A DNA stretch of 64,000 bases, from positions 32,949,501 through 33,013,500 of the forward strand of contig NC_079878.1 of the NCBI RefSeq assembly GCF_029227915.1, written 5' to 3'. Each line of letters starts with the position of its first letter. The stretch's first letter is position 1. Of this stretch, positions 1 to 9,154 are shown piece by piece. A program made the translations under genes and the position numbers. This stretch comes from Hydractinia symbiolongicarpus (Eukaryota; Cnidaria; Hydrozoa; Anthoathecata; Hydractiniidae). The notes under the pieces were generated by a model. It saw nothing but the letters and a program-made list of their open reading frames with translations, was not told the DNA's origin and searched no databases.

Positions 1-2173
1 CATGGGCTATAGTGGTAAAATATAAATTTAGAAAATCGTTTGGGAAATGAGTTTACTCCCTGGGTACTTTCTTTGTATACTTTTGACTATACGGGCCGAG
101 TCCGGGATTTATGGGAAATCGCAGGTTTTCGTTTGCCGGCGATTAAACTTCTTTTATTCAGCGTCTCATCAAAAATGAAAACATTTTTGAAAACTACAAG
201 TCTCATGCGTTTTAGTTGTGAAAAAATAAATTAAAAAATCGTTTGGGAAATGAGTTTACTCCCTGGGTACTATCTTTGTATACTTTTGAATATACGGGCC
301 AAGCCTGGGATTTACGGGAAATCTCGGGTTTTCGTTTGCCGGCGATTAAACCTCTTTCATTAAGCGTCTCATCAAAAATGAAAACATTTTTGAAAACTAC
401 AAGTCTCATGCGTTTTAGTGGTGAAAAAAAAATTTAAAAAATCGTTCGGGAAATGAGTTTACTCCCTGGGTACTTTCTTTGTATACATTCGACTATACGG
501 GCCAAGCCCGGGATTTACGGGAAATCGCGGGATTTCGTTTGCCGGCGATTAAACCTCTTTTATTAAGCGTCTCATCAAAAATGAAAACATTTTTGAAAAC
601 TGCAAGTCTCATGCGTTTTAGTGGTGAAAAGATAATTGAAAAAATCGTTTCGGAAATGAGTTTACTCACAGGGTACTTTCTTTGTATACATTCGACTATA
701 CGGGCCAAACCCGGGATTTACGGGAAATGGCGGGTTTTCGTTTGCCGGCGATTAAACAACTTTCATTAAGCGTCTCATCAAAAATGAAAACATTTTTGAA
801 AACTACAAGTCTCATGCGTTTTAATGGTGAAAAAATAATTTAAAAATTCGTTAGGGAAATGAGTTTACTCACTGGGTACTTTCCTTGTATACTTTTGACT
901 ATACGGGCCGAGACAGGGATTTACGGGAAATCGCGGGTTTTCGTTTGCCGTCGATTAAACTTCTTTTATTTAGCGTCTCATCAAAAATGAAAACATTTCT
1001 GAAAACTACAAGTCTCATGCGTTTTAGTGGTGAAAATTAATTTAAAAAATCGTTCGGGAAATGAGTTTACTCCCTGGGTACTTTCTTTGTATATTTTTGA
1101 CTATACGGGCCGAGTCCGGGATTTACGGGAAATCGCAGGTTTTCGTTTGCCGGCGATTAATATTCTTTTATTCAGCGTCTCATCAAAAATGAAAACATTT
1201 TTGAAAACTAAAAGTCTCATGCGTTTTAGTGGTGAAAAAATAATTTAAAAAATCGTTCGGGAAATGAGTTTACACCCTGGGTACTTTCTTTGTATACTTT
1301 TGACTATACGGGCCGAGACCGGGATTTACGGGAAATCGCGGGTTTTCGTTTGCCGGCGATTAAACTTCTTTTATTTAGCGTCTCATCAAAAATGAAAACA
1401 TTTTTAAAAACTACAAGTCTCATGGGCTATAGTGGTAAAATATAAATTTAGAAAATCGTTTGGGAAATGAGTTTACTCCCTGGGTACTTTCTTTGTATAC
1501 TTTTGACTATACGGGCCGAGTCCGGGATTTATGGGAAATCGCAGGTTTTCGTTTGCCGGCGATTAAACTTCTTTTATTCAGCGTCTCATCAAAAATGAAA
1601 ACATTTTTGAAAACTACAAGTCTCATGCGTTTTAGTGGTGAAAAAATAATTTAAAAAATCGTTCGAGAAATGAGTTTACACCCTGGGTACTTTCTTTGTA
1701 TAATTTTGACTATACGGGCCGAGTCCGGGATTTACGGGAAATCGCAGGTTTTCGTTTGCCGGCGATTAAACCACTTTCATTAAGCGTCTCATCAAAAATG
1801 AAAAGATTTCTGAAAACTACAAGTCTCATGCGTTTAAGTGGTGAAAAAATAATTTAAAAAATCGTTCGGGAAATGAGTTTACTCCCTGGGTACTTTCTTT
1901 GTATACTTTTGACTATACGGGCCGAGTCCGGGATTTACGGGAAATCGCGGGTATTCGTTTGCCGGCGATTAAACTTCTTTTATTCAGCGTCTCATCAAAA
2001 ATGAAAACATTTTTAAAAACTACAAGTCTCATGGGCTTTAGTGGTGAAATAATAATTTAAAAAATCGTTTGGGAAATTAGTTTACTCCCTGGGTACTTTC
2101 TTTGTATACTTTTGACTATACGGGTCGAGTCCGGGATTTACGGGAAATCGCAGGTTTTCGTTTGCCGGCGATT
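1..2173 (+). repeat. Satellite array, left segment (about 203-bp monomers)
   Basis: Tandem head-to-tail monomers. The landmark 'gcgtctcatc' recurs at 161, 364, 567, 770, 973, 1175 and 1378, giving 202-203 bp spacing. Left-zone variants dominate: 'gagtccggg' followed by 'gcaggttttcg', and 'gggctatagtggtaaaata'. Bases 1-234 recur almost unchanged at 1421-1654, a seven-monomer offset of 1420 bp. The segment continues past the window's left edge and is cut at 2173 by the retrotransposon. No gene is supported here. Confidence 0.97.
2167..2173. repeat. Target-site duplication, copy at the LINE 3' end
   Basis: GGCGATT here matches 5845-5851 on the other side of the inserted element. The last T could belong to the element, so the duplication is 6 or 7 bp. 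Uninterrupted paralogous monomers at 8671-8677 and 13334-13340 carry this motif once, which supports the duplication directly. Confidence 0.85.
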
Positions 2174-2315
2174 TGATTTTGATTTTTGATTTTCTCTTTA
2201 TTTAACGTCGATAGATACAGTAGTATTTAAATAACTAATTTAAATCGACAACAAAACGTAAGACAAGGCAAACAGCGATAAAAAATAAGAAAAATAAATA
2301 AATAAATAAGTAAAG
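2174..2315 (-). other. LINE 3' untranslated region and repeat tail
   Basis: AT-rich stretch after the RT stop codon. It contains a short (TAAA)n-like run at about 2293-2314, an inverted repeat GTCGAT (2206-2211) / ATCGAC (2244-2249) separated by 32 nt, and at the extreme 3' end (2174-2193) tandem GATTTT/GATTTTT units. CR1-group elements characteristically end in short tandem repeats, which may act in template recognition. That role is family knowledge and is not shown here. Confidence 0.75.
2197..2202 (-). promoter_or_regulatory. Possible polyadenylation signal (AATAAA) of the LINE
   Basis: TTTATT on the plus strand reads AATAAA on the element's sense strand, about 23 nt before its 3' end. 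The spacing suits a polyadenylation signal. In such AT-rich sequence the hexamer could also arise by chance. Confidence 0.4.
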
Positions 2316-5168
2316 TTAAAATATGTATGGTATATCCATGCATATTTTACAGGTGCAAACATCACCTTCCCAAAATTTTATTGAGCTACGGAAGGCTTCG
2401 AGAGAAGGAGCATTCTTTGTAGCGTCAGGCACAGATATCCATAGCTTCCCTGCAATATTTGATAAAGTATTTAAGCCATAGTACGTTGTCCAACAAGTTG
2501 GTCGCCTGATCAAATTAAAGCAACGAAGGTTGTACTTGTTTTTCCTAACAGAAAATATCTCGTTCATATATAGAGGTGACAATCCATTTAAAAATTTGTA
2601 AACCTCTTTCATTAAATTCTGTAAATTGATGATGTGAATATTTTTAACATTACATAGAGATAAAAGTTCATCGTAACTGCCATTTATATCGTCCTGTATG
2701 ATTCTTAGACAACGTTCATGAATACGATTGATTCGATTATTCGCAACTTTTCCACAAAACATCCATACTAAGGGACAGTAAGAAACCTGAGACAAAATAA
2801 ATGAATTGAAGAGAAAACGCTTCATGTTGGGTGTCAAAAAGGAAGATATCCTTTGAAGCACGTTGAGTTTCCTAATAGCCTTATTACAGATGTTTTTGAC
2901 ATGCGAATGAAAGTTTAGTCTCGAGTCAATCGTAACACCAAGAAGCACTACAGACGATTTACACGCAATTTTCAAATGGTTAAATATCAAACTTTCATCG
3001 TGATGACCTAATACAATATATTGATACTTTTTCAAATTTATTGCTAAGTAATTTTCATAAAACCAATTATTAACTATGACCAAATTAGTAAGCAGTGTTT
3101 GTTTTACATCTTCTAATGAATTTTCACAAGCATATAAGGTGTTATCATCTGCAAAGTTACAAAGGGATGATTGAATAATGAACCAAAATAAATCGTTTAT
3201 AGAATAATTGAAGAAAGGAGGTCCTAAGATTGATCCTTGTGGAACTCCAACTTGAAGAGGAAGCCATTCGCTAAAAGAAGAATTTATTCTGGTTCTCTGA
3301 AAACGATTTTTCAAGTATGAGTGAATAAATAATAAAGAAGATTCAGAAAAACCATAGGCATGCAGCTTTGCAATAAGCAAATCATGGTTGATAGTATCAA
3401 AAGCTTTTGAAAGGTCCATTAGCACTGCTCCAACTACACCCTTATTATCAAGTGTGCTTTTCCATTTTTCAATCATTCGAATGAGAGCATATTGTGTATT
3501 ATAACCCTTTCTGAAGCCTGATAGATGAGGGCTGAGTTTGTCATGCATAAAAGTGTGCATTTGATTAAGATTAATTCTTTCAAAAACCTTTGATAAACAG
3601 GGAAGCAAGCTAACAGGTCTATAGTTCTCCTTATCATTACAGTCATCCTTCTTAAAAACAGGTATAACCTCTGCAAGTTTTAAATCATCAGGAAAAATAT
3701 TAGACTGTAAACAAAAATTTATAATATTAGTGAGGATAGGAACAAAGATATGAATAAACTTTTTCAACATAAAAACTGGAAAATCACCACTAACAGAAGA
3801 TTTCTTTGCATCCATGTCTTTGATGACTTTGAGAACATCAGGCTGTTCAACCAGCGAAAAATAGAACTTTTCATCATAACCCACATTTTCACGAATTTTC
3901 AAAATACTGATGTGATTAGTATACGAGTGGATTGCATCGTGAATGGTTGCTGTATGTGTATCATCGTTTGGTTTGATTGGTAAATTTTTCGTGATGTTGG
4001 TGTAATATTCATTGAAGATTTTGCATAATTTTTGTTCGTCGGTGACTATCTTTTCTTTCTCGATTAAGATAATTTTGTTGGTGTTATAACTAACGTTTGA
4101 AAACAATGGCTTGACAGACTTCCAGAACTTTTTATTATCAGTAATGCTTGTCATACGTAAACCCTTGAAATACGAACGTCTGGTTTTTCGTAATAAGGAA
4201 ACACAGTAGTTTCTCTGTCTAGTGAAGTTGGACCAATTTTCTTTTGATCGTGATTTGTTATATATGCGACGAAGTTTGGATCTGTGCATAATAGCTTTGC
4301 GAAGCTCCTTGGTGATAAAAGGTGCGTTATTGAATCTTAGTATTTTCTTTTTCAATGGTGCAAAATGGTTTAGCGTAGACGTGATGCATAAATTGAATTG
4401 GTTAAAGTCGTAATTGTTCTCAAGTAATTTCAAAAAGTTCATTGATAATGTTCTTTCAAAATCAAAGTAGTCAATTTTGTTGTAATTTCTGTAGTGTTTC
4501 ACAATTGGGTCGCCTTTAATCACGTTCATTCTCATCACACTTCCAACAAATAAATGCCAATCTGATATGCCAGTTTCGATTGTTACACTATTTTTAAAGA
4601 AATTTGGTTGATTTGTTAATATGTGATCAATGCAAGAAGGCGAAGTACTTGACTTAAAGCAGGTTGGTGATTTGATTAGTCTATGGAGGTCGTATGTTGA
4701 AATGAAGTTATCGAAATCTGTGTCACTTATTTCCATGTTTAAATCACCCATAATTATGATGTTTTCGTGATAGTTGAGATGTGAAATCAATACATTTGCG
4801 ATTTGAGTTAAAAAGTAGTAATTTTTTTGTAACGGTGGTTTATATGCACCGATTAAAAGCCATTTTCGTTTTCGAAGATTTATTTCGACAACTAAAACTT
4901 CGATATCATCCGGTAAAGTATATTTTCGCAACACTTTGAAGGGAATATTTTCATTTATATAGAGTAAAATACCGCCACCATGTCCATTTCTATCTTTCCT
5001 CAGAATTGCGTAATTATCTAACTTAAATTGAGCATCAGTGAACGATTCATCTATTTTCGTTTCAGTTAGAAGCAGAACATCAATATTGTGCTTGAAAGTT
5101 AAATCAATTTCTTCGAACTTGTTTCGCAACGAGTTTACGTTCAAATGACCGACTATCAAGTTACACAT
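2316..5168 (-). CDS. LINE endonuclease / reverse transcriptase (ORF2 or C-terminal part of a single polyprotein)
   Basis: An uninterrupted 950-codon frame ending in TAA at 2316-2318. Residues 1-210 form an AP-like endonuclease: GHLNVNS (N10), TETK (E36), GAYKPP (Y109), GDLN (D142, N144), SCIDHI (D181) and SDWH (D203, H205). It nicks the target DNA to prime reverse transcription. Residues about 490-760 form the reverse transcriptase: NYRPVSLLP (515-523), LMDLSKAFD with catalytic D585, GVPQGSILGP (641-650) and FADD with catalytic D674/D675. The C-terminal tail has a Cys cluster, CTCKIC (938-943). The GP[LL]FN stretch usual after GSILG reads PPFFNYS, a mild departure. The methionine at 5168 is only the first in-frame ATG after a TGA at 5268-5270. 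The frame stays open for 33 codons upstream of it and looks coding, so the native start may lie far upstream. All catalytic residues are present, so enzymatic competence is plausible but unproven. Confidence 0.93.
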   Translation of the reverse strand: MCNLIVGHLNVNSLRNKFEEIDLTFKHNIDVLLLTETKIDESFTDAQFKLDNYAILRKDRNGHGGGILLYINENIPFKVLRKYTLPDDIEVLVVEINLRKRKWLLIGAYKPPLQKNYYFLTQIANVLISHLNYHENIIIMGDLNMEISDTDFDNFISTYDLHRLIKSPTCFKSSTSPSCIDHILTNQPNFFKNSVTIETGISDWHLFVGSVMRMNVIKGDPIVKHYRNYNKIDYFDFERTLSMNFLKLLENNYDFNQFNLCITSTLNHFAPLKKKILRFNNAPFITKELRKAIMHRSKLRRIYNKSRSKENWSNFTRQRNYCVSLLRKTRRSYFKGLRMTSITDNKKFWKSVKPLFSNVSYNTNKIILIEKEKIVTDEQKLCKIFNEYYTNITKNLPIKPNDDTHTATIHDAIHSYTNHISILKIRENVGYDEKFYFSLVEQPDVLKVIKDMDAKKSSVSGDFPVFMLKKFIHIFVPILTNIINFCLQSNIFPDDLKLAEVIPVFKKDDCNDKENYRPVSLLPCLSKVFERINLNQMHTFMHDKLSPHLSGFRKGYNTQYALIRMIEKWKSTLDNKGVVGAVLMDLSKAFDTINHDLLIAKLHAYGFSESSLLFIHSYLKNRFQRTRINSSFSEWLPLQVGVPQGSILGPPFFNYSINDLFWFIIQSSLCNFADDNTLYACENSLEDVKQTLLTNLVIVNNWFYENYLAINLKKYQYIVLGHHDESLIFNHLKIACKSSVVLLGVTIDSRLNFHSHVKNICNKAIRKLNVLQRISSFLTPNMKRFLFNSFILSQVSYCPLVWMFCGKVANNRINRIHERCLRIIQDDINGSYDELLSLCNVKNIHIINLQNLMKEVYKFLNGLSPLYMNEIFSVRKNKYNLRCFNLIRRPTCWTTYYGLNTLSNIAGKLWISVPDATKNAPSLEAFRSSIKFWEGDVCTCKICMDIPYIF

Positions 5169-5267
5169 GTTACTGCGACGTAGAGTGAAAATATCATATG
5201 TTGAATCAAAAGTATCTGAGGCAGTGTACGGTGGATCTGTGTCGTAAATTTCGACAGGTTTTTTGTG
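5169..5267 (-). other. Open linker in phase between the esterase tail and the endonuclease
   Basis: Thirty-three sense codons lie between the TGA at 5268-5270 and the ATG at 5166-5168, in the same frame as both the esterase tail and the EN/RT. No stop interrupts them. The translation is acidic and Tyr/Thr/Ser-rich and becomes basic (TLRRSN) just before the endonuclease. This is what an interdomain linker in a single polyprotein would look like, not an untranslated spacer. Confidence 0.6.
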
Positions 5268-5832
5268 TCAATCCTCAACCACCTGTAGAAAGTTCCGAGA
5301 CAATATTGAAGTCCCTTTCATATTTAGGTGAAGGCGACTTCTATTTAAATGCAAGTCGGGGTTTATATTATCATTATTGATAAAGCCGATGTTTCTTTTT
5401 TCGCAAAGATGAGCGAGAGATTTTGTTGACTGCCATCACCTTTTCATTTAGTCTGTCTTTTCGTTGAATTATGCCCGATATCATTACATTATTTTCACCA
5501 GATTTCAATTTAATAGCCAATTTTACTATGTTTTGAGCAATTTGATCGGTTTCGATTCTATTAAGATCGTTAGTGCCACAATGAATAATAATGTTATCGG
5601 GAGACATGTTCGTAGTTGGTATTGCGTAACTTTCCATGCATTTAGTCGTGGCTCCAGAGAAGGATTTCACTATAATCTTGTTCTCGTTTGAAGAAAGTTT
5701 CCAGCCCTTCACTTCTTTTACAATCGAGTCTCCAATTATTTGCGTAACTTTAGATTTTTTGTCAGATCTCCTTCGCGGCGTTTTATGCGGCACTTCGTTG
5801 GCAACACTATTTACATCATCCATTATTTCCAT
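5268..5832 (-). pseudogene. LINE N-terminal SGNH/GDSL-esterase region, frameshifted
   Basis: Upstream coding part of the LINE. From the first element methionine (5830-5832) the frame shows a basic linker and then SGNH-hydrolase blocks: IIGDSIV (block I with the nucleophile Ser), SFSGAT (block II Gly) and IHCGTNDL (block III, GxND). The frame drifts off and stops at 5374-5376. A second frame, one base over, picks up between about 5400 and 5430 and reads NIGFINND and then NPDLHLN, which fits block V with the catalytic D-x-H. That frame runs to a TGA at 5268-5270. The esterase is therefore split by one small indel. Such esterases occur in the ORF1 region of CR1-type LINEs, where a role in nucleoprotein or membrane interaction has been suggested. 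Downstream, the second frame is in phase with the EN/RT frame. A sequencing error at the indel cannot be excluded. Confidence 0.8.
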
Positions 5833-5844
5833 TATTTCTGTTCT

Positions 5845-5851
5845 GGCGATT
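5845..5851. repeat. Target-site duplication, copy at the LINE 5' end
   Basis: GGCGATT matches 2167-2173. The satellite monomer broken at 2173 resumes here in register. Joining the two flanks gives the uninterrupted sequence seen at 8541-8900. Confidence 0.85.
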
Positions 5852-6581
5852 AAACTTCTTTTATTCAGCGTCTCATCAAAAATGAAAACATTTTTAAAAA
5901 CTACAAGTCTCATGGGCTTTAGTGGTGAAATAATAATTCAAAAAATCGTTTGGGAAATTTGCTTACTCCCTGGGTACTTTCTTTGTATACTTTTGACTAT
6001 AAGGGCCGAGTCCGGGATTTACGGGAAATCGCAGGTTTTCGTTTGCCGGCGATTAAACCTCTTTCATTAAGCGTCTCATCAAAAAAGAAAACATTTTTGA
6101 AAACTACAAGTCTCATGCGTTTTAGTGGTGAAAAGCTAATTGAAAAAATCGTTTCGGAAATGAGTTTACTCACAGGGTACTTTCTTTGTATACATTCGAC
6201 TATACGGGCCAAACCCGGGATTTACGGGAAATCGCGGGTTTTCGTTTGCCGGCGATTAAACAACTTTCATTAAGCGTCTCATCAAAAATGAAAACATTTC
6301 TGAAAACTAAAAGTCTCATGCGTTTTAGTGGTGAAAATTAATTTAAAAAATCGTTCGGGAAATGCGTTTACTCCCTGGGTACTTTCTTTGTATACTTTTG
6401 ACTATACGGGCCGAGTCCGGGATTTACGGGAAATCGCAGGTTTTCGTTTGCCGGCGATTAAACTGCTTTTATTCAGCGTCTCATCAAAAATGAAAACATT
6501 TTTGAAAACTACAAGTCTCATGCGTTTTAGTGGTGAAAAAATAATTTAAAAAATCGTTCGGGAAATGAGTTTACTCACTGG

Positions 6582-6590
6582 GTACTTTTG
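6582..6590 (+). repeat. Satellite monomer with a 13-bp internal deletion
   Basis: The usual 'gggtactttctttgtatacttttgac' reads 'gggtacttttgac' here, losing 13 bp between two TACTTT/TACTTTT copies. The related monomer at about 9610-9635 keeps the segment. This looks like slippage between short direct repeats. Confidence 0.85.
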
Positions 6591-7869
6591 ACTATACGGG
6601 CCGAGTCCGGGATTTACGGGAAATCGCAGGTTTTCGTTTGCCGGCGATTAAACTTCTTTTATTCAGCGTCTCATCAAAAATGAAAACATTTTTAAAAACT
6701 ACAAGTCTCATGGGCTTTAGTGGTGAAATAATAATTCAAAAAATCGTTTGGGAAATTAGCTTACTCCCTGGGTACTTTCTTTGTATACTTTTGACTATAC
6801 GGGCCGAGTCCGGGATTTACGGGAAATCGCAGGTTTTCGTTTGCCGGCGATTAAACCTCTTTCATTAAGCGTCTCATCAAAAATGAAAACATTTTTGAAA
6901 ACTACAAGTCTCATGCGTTTTGGTGGTGAAAAGATAATTGAAAAAATCGTTTCGGAAATAAGTTTACTCACAGGGTACTTTCTTTGTATACATTCGACTA
7001 TACGGGCTAAGCCCGGGATTTACGGGAAATCGCGGGATTTCGTTTGCCGGCGATTAAACTTCTTTTATTCAGCGTCTCATCAAAAATGAAAACATTTTTA
7101 AAAACTACAAGTCTCATGCGTTTTAGTGGTGAAAAGATAATTGAAAAAATCGTTTCGGAAATGAGTTTACTCACTGGGTACTTTCTTTGTATACATTCGA
7201 CTATACGGGCCAAACCCGGGATTTACGGGAAATCGCGGGTTTTCGTTTGCCGGCGATTAAACAACTTTCATTAAGCGTCTCATCAAAAATGAAAACATTT
7301 CTGAAAACTACAAGTCTCATGCGTTTTAGTGGTGAAAATTAATTTAAAAAATCGTTCGGGAAATGAGTTTACTCCCTGGGTACTTTCTTTGTATATTTTT
7401 GACTATACGGGCCGAGTCCGGGATTTACGGGAAATCGCAGGTTTTCGTTTGCCGGCGATTAATATTCTTTTATTCAGCGTCTCATCAAAAATGAAAACAT
7501 TTTTAAAAAATACAAGTCTCATGCGTTTTAGTGGTGAAAAAATAATTTAAAAAATCGTTCGGGAAATGAGTTTACACCCTGGGTACTTTCTTTGTATACT
7601 TTTGACTATACGGGCCGAGTCCGGGATTTACGGGAAATCGCAGGTTTTCGTTTGCCGGCGATTAAACTGCTTTTATTCAGCGTCTCATCAAAAATGAAAA
7701 CATTTTTGAAAACTACAAGTCTCATGCGTTTTAATGGTGAAAAAATAATTTAAAAATTCGTTAGGGAAATGAGTTTACTCACTGGGTACTTTCCTTGTAT
7801 ACTTTTGACTATACGGGCCGAGACCGGGATTTACGGGAAATCGCGGGTTTTTGTTTGCCGGCGATTAAA

Positions 7870-9150
7870 CTTCTTTTATTTAGCGTCTCATCGAAAATGA
7901 AAACATTTTTAAAAACTACAAGTCTCATGGGCTTTAGTGGTAAAATATAAATTTAGAAAATCGTTTGGGAAATGAGTTTACTCCCTGGGTACTTTCTTTG
8001 TATACTTTTGACTATACGGGCCGAGTCCGGGATTTATGGGAAATCGCAGGTTTTCGTTTGCCGGCGATTAAACTTCTTTTATTCAGCGTCTCATCAAAAA
8101 TGAAACATTTTTGAAAACTACAAGTCTCATGCGTTTTAGTGGTGAAAAAATAATTTAAAAAATCGTTCGAGAAATGAGTTTACACCCTGGGTACTTTCTT
8201 TGTATACTTTTGACTATACGGGCCGAGTCCGGGATTTACGGGAAATCGCAGGTTTTCGTTTGCCGGCGAATAAACCACTTTCATTAAGCGTCTCATCAAA
8301 AATGAAAAGATTTCTGAAAACTACAAGTCTCATGCGTTTAAGTGGTGAAAAAATAATTTAAAAAATCGTTCGGGAAATGAGTTTACTCCCTGGGTACTTT
8401 CTTTGTATACTTTTGACTATACGGGCCGAGTCCGGGATTTACGGGAAATCGCGGGTATTCGTTTGCCGGCGATTAAACTTCTTTTATTCAGCGTCTCATC
8501 AAAAATGAAAACATTTTTAAAAACTACAAGTCTCATGGGCTTTAGTGGTGAAATAATAATTTAAAAAATCGTTTGGGAAATTAGTTTACTCCCTGGGTAC
8601 TTTCTTTGTATACTTTTGACTATACGGGCCGAGTCCGGGATTTACGGGAAATCGCAGGTTTTCGTTTGCCGGCGATTAAACTTCTTTTATTCAGCGTCTC
8701 ATCAAAAATGAAAACATTTTTAAAAACTACAAGTCTCATGGGCTTTAGTGGTGAAATAATAATTCAAAAAATCGTTTGGGAAATTTGCTTACTCCCTGGG
8801 TACTTTCTTTGTATACTTTTGACTATACGGGCCGAGTCCGGGATTTATGGGAAATTGCAGGTTTTCGTTTGCCGGCGATTAAACCTCTTTCATTAAGCGT
8901 CTCATCAAAAAAGAAAACATTTTTGAAAACTACAAGTCTCATGCGTTTTAGTGGTGAAAAGATAATTGAAAAAATCGTTTCGGAAATGAGTTTACTCACA
9001 GGGTACTTTCTTTGTATACATTCGACTATACGGGCCAAACCCGGGATTTACGGGAAATCGCGGGTTTTCGTTTGCCGGCGATTAAACAACTTTCATTAAG
9101 CGTCTCATCAAAAATGAAAACATTTCTGAAAACTAAAAGTCTCATGCGTT
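7870..9150 (+). repeat. Higher-order duplication A, copy 1
   Basis: About six monomers repeated at 12533-13815 with a constant 4663-bp offset. For example, the rare 'tcgaaaatga' is at 7891 and 12554, and identical 107-codon open frames start at 8776 and 13439. The first two monomers recur a third time at about 14410-14860. This copy also matches the LINE-interrupted monomers at 1.3-2.2 kb and 5.8-6.3 kb. Confidence 0.9.
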
Positions 9151-9154
9151 TTAG

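Larger units (their letters stand above)
2174..5844 (-). mobile_element. CR1-like non-LTR retrotransposon (LINE), probably 5'-truncated
   Basis: A 3671-bp insertion on the minus strand interrupts one satellite monomer. In element order it holds an SGNH-esterase-like region (5842-5268), an AP-type endonuclease and a reverse transcriptase (5168-2316), a 142-bp 3' untranslated region, and a tail of short GATTTT-type repeats (as read on the plus strand) instead of a plain poly(A). An esterase ahead of the EN/RT, the repeat tail, and no RNase H are typical of the CR1 group of LINEs. The element begins abruptly only about four codons before the first methionine of the esterase part. CR1 elements are commonly 4-6 kb, so 5' truncation is likely. 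It has no LTRs. It is the only transposon seen in the window. The clade name is inferred from domain order and motifs, not from a database match. Confidence 0.9.

Noticed and set aside
2293-2314. Microsatellite (TAAA)n as an independent locus
   Set aside because: Only about five imperfect units, wholly within the AT-rich 3' untranslated region of the LINE.
3473-3676. Short open frames inside the LINE (3473-3676 minus; 3750-3983, 4222-4413, 5198-5380 and 5464-5691 plus)
   Set aside because: They overlap the long EN/RT or esterase frames out of phase or antisense and show no features of their own.
5198-5380. Additional small host gene between the two LINE frames
   Set aside because: The minus strand here is in phase with the EN/RT and continues the esterase block V. 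The plus-strand frame is a shadow.
2174-5844. Retrovirus, LTR element or Penelope-like element
   Set aside because: There are no terminal repeats, gag, protease, integrase or GIY-YIG domain. An AP endonuclease followed by a LINE-type RT and a simple-repeat tail identifies a non-LTR retrotransposon.
8776-9099. Recurring 60-107-codon open frames in the satellite, both strands (for example 8776-9099, 13439-13762, 42963-43160)
   Set aside because: The same peptides recur because monomers are copies. The frames end where the 203-bp period shifts phase. Variants gain stops freely, and no domain, start context or synonymous-site bias is evident.
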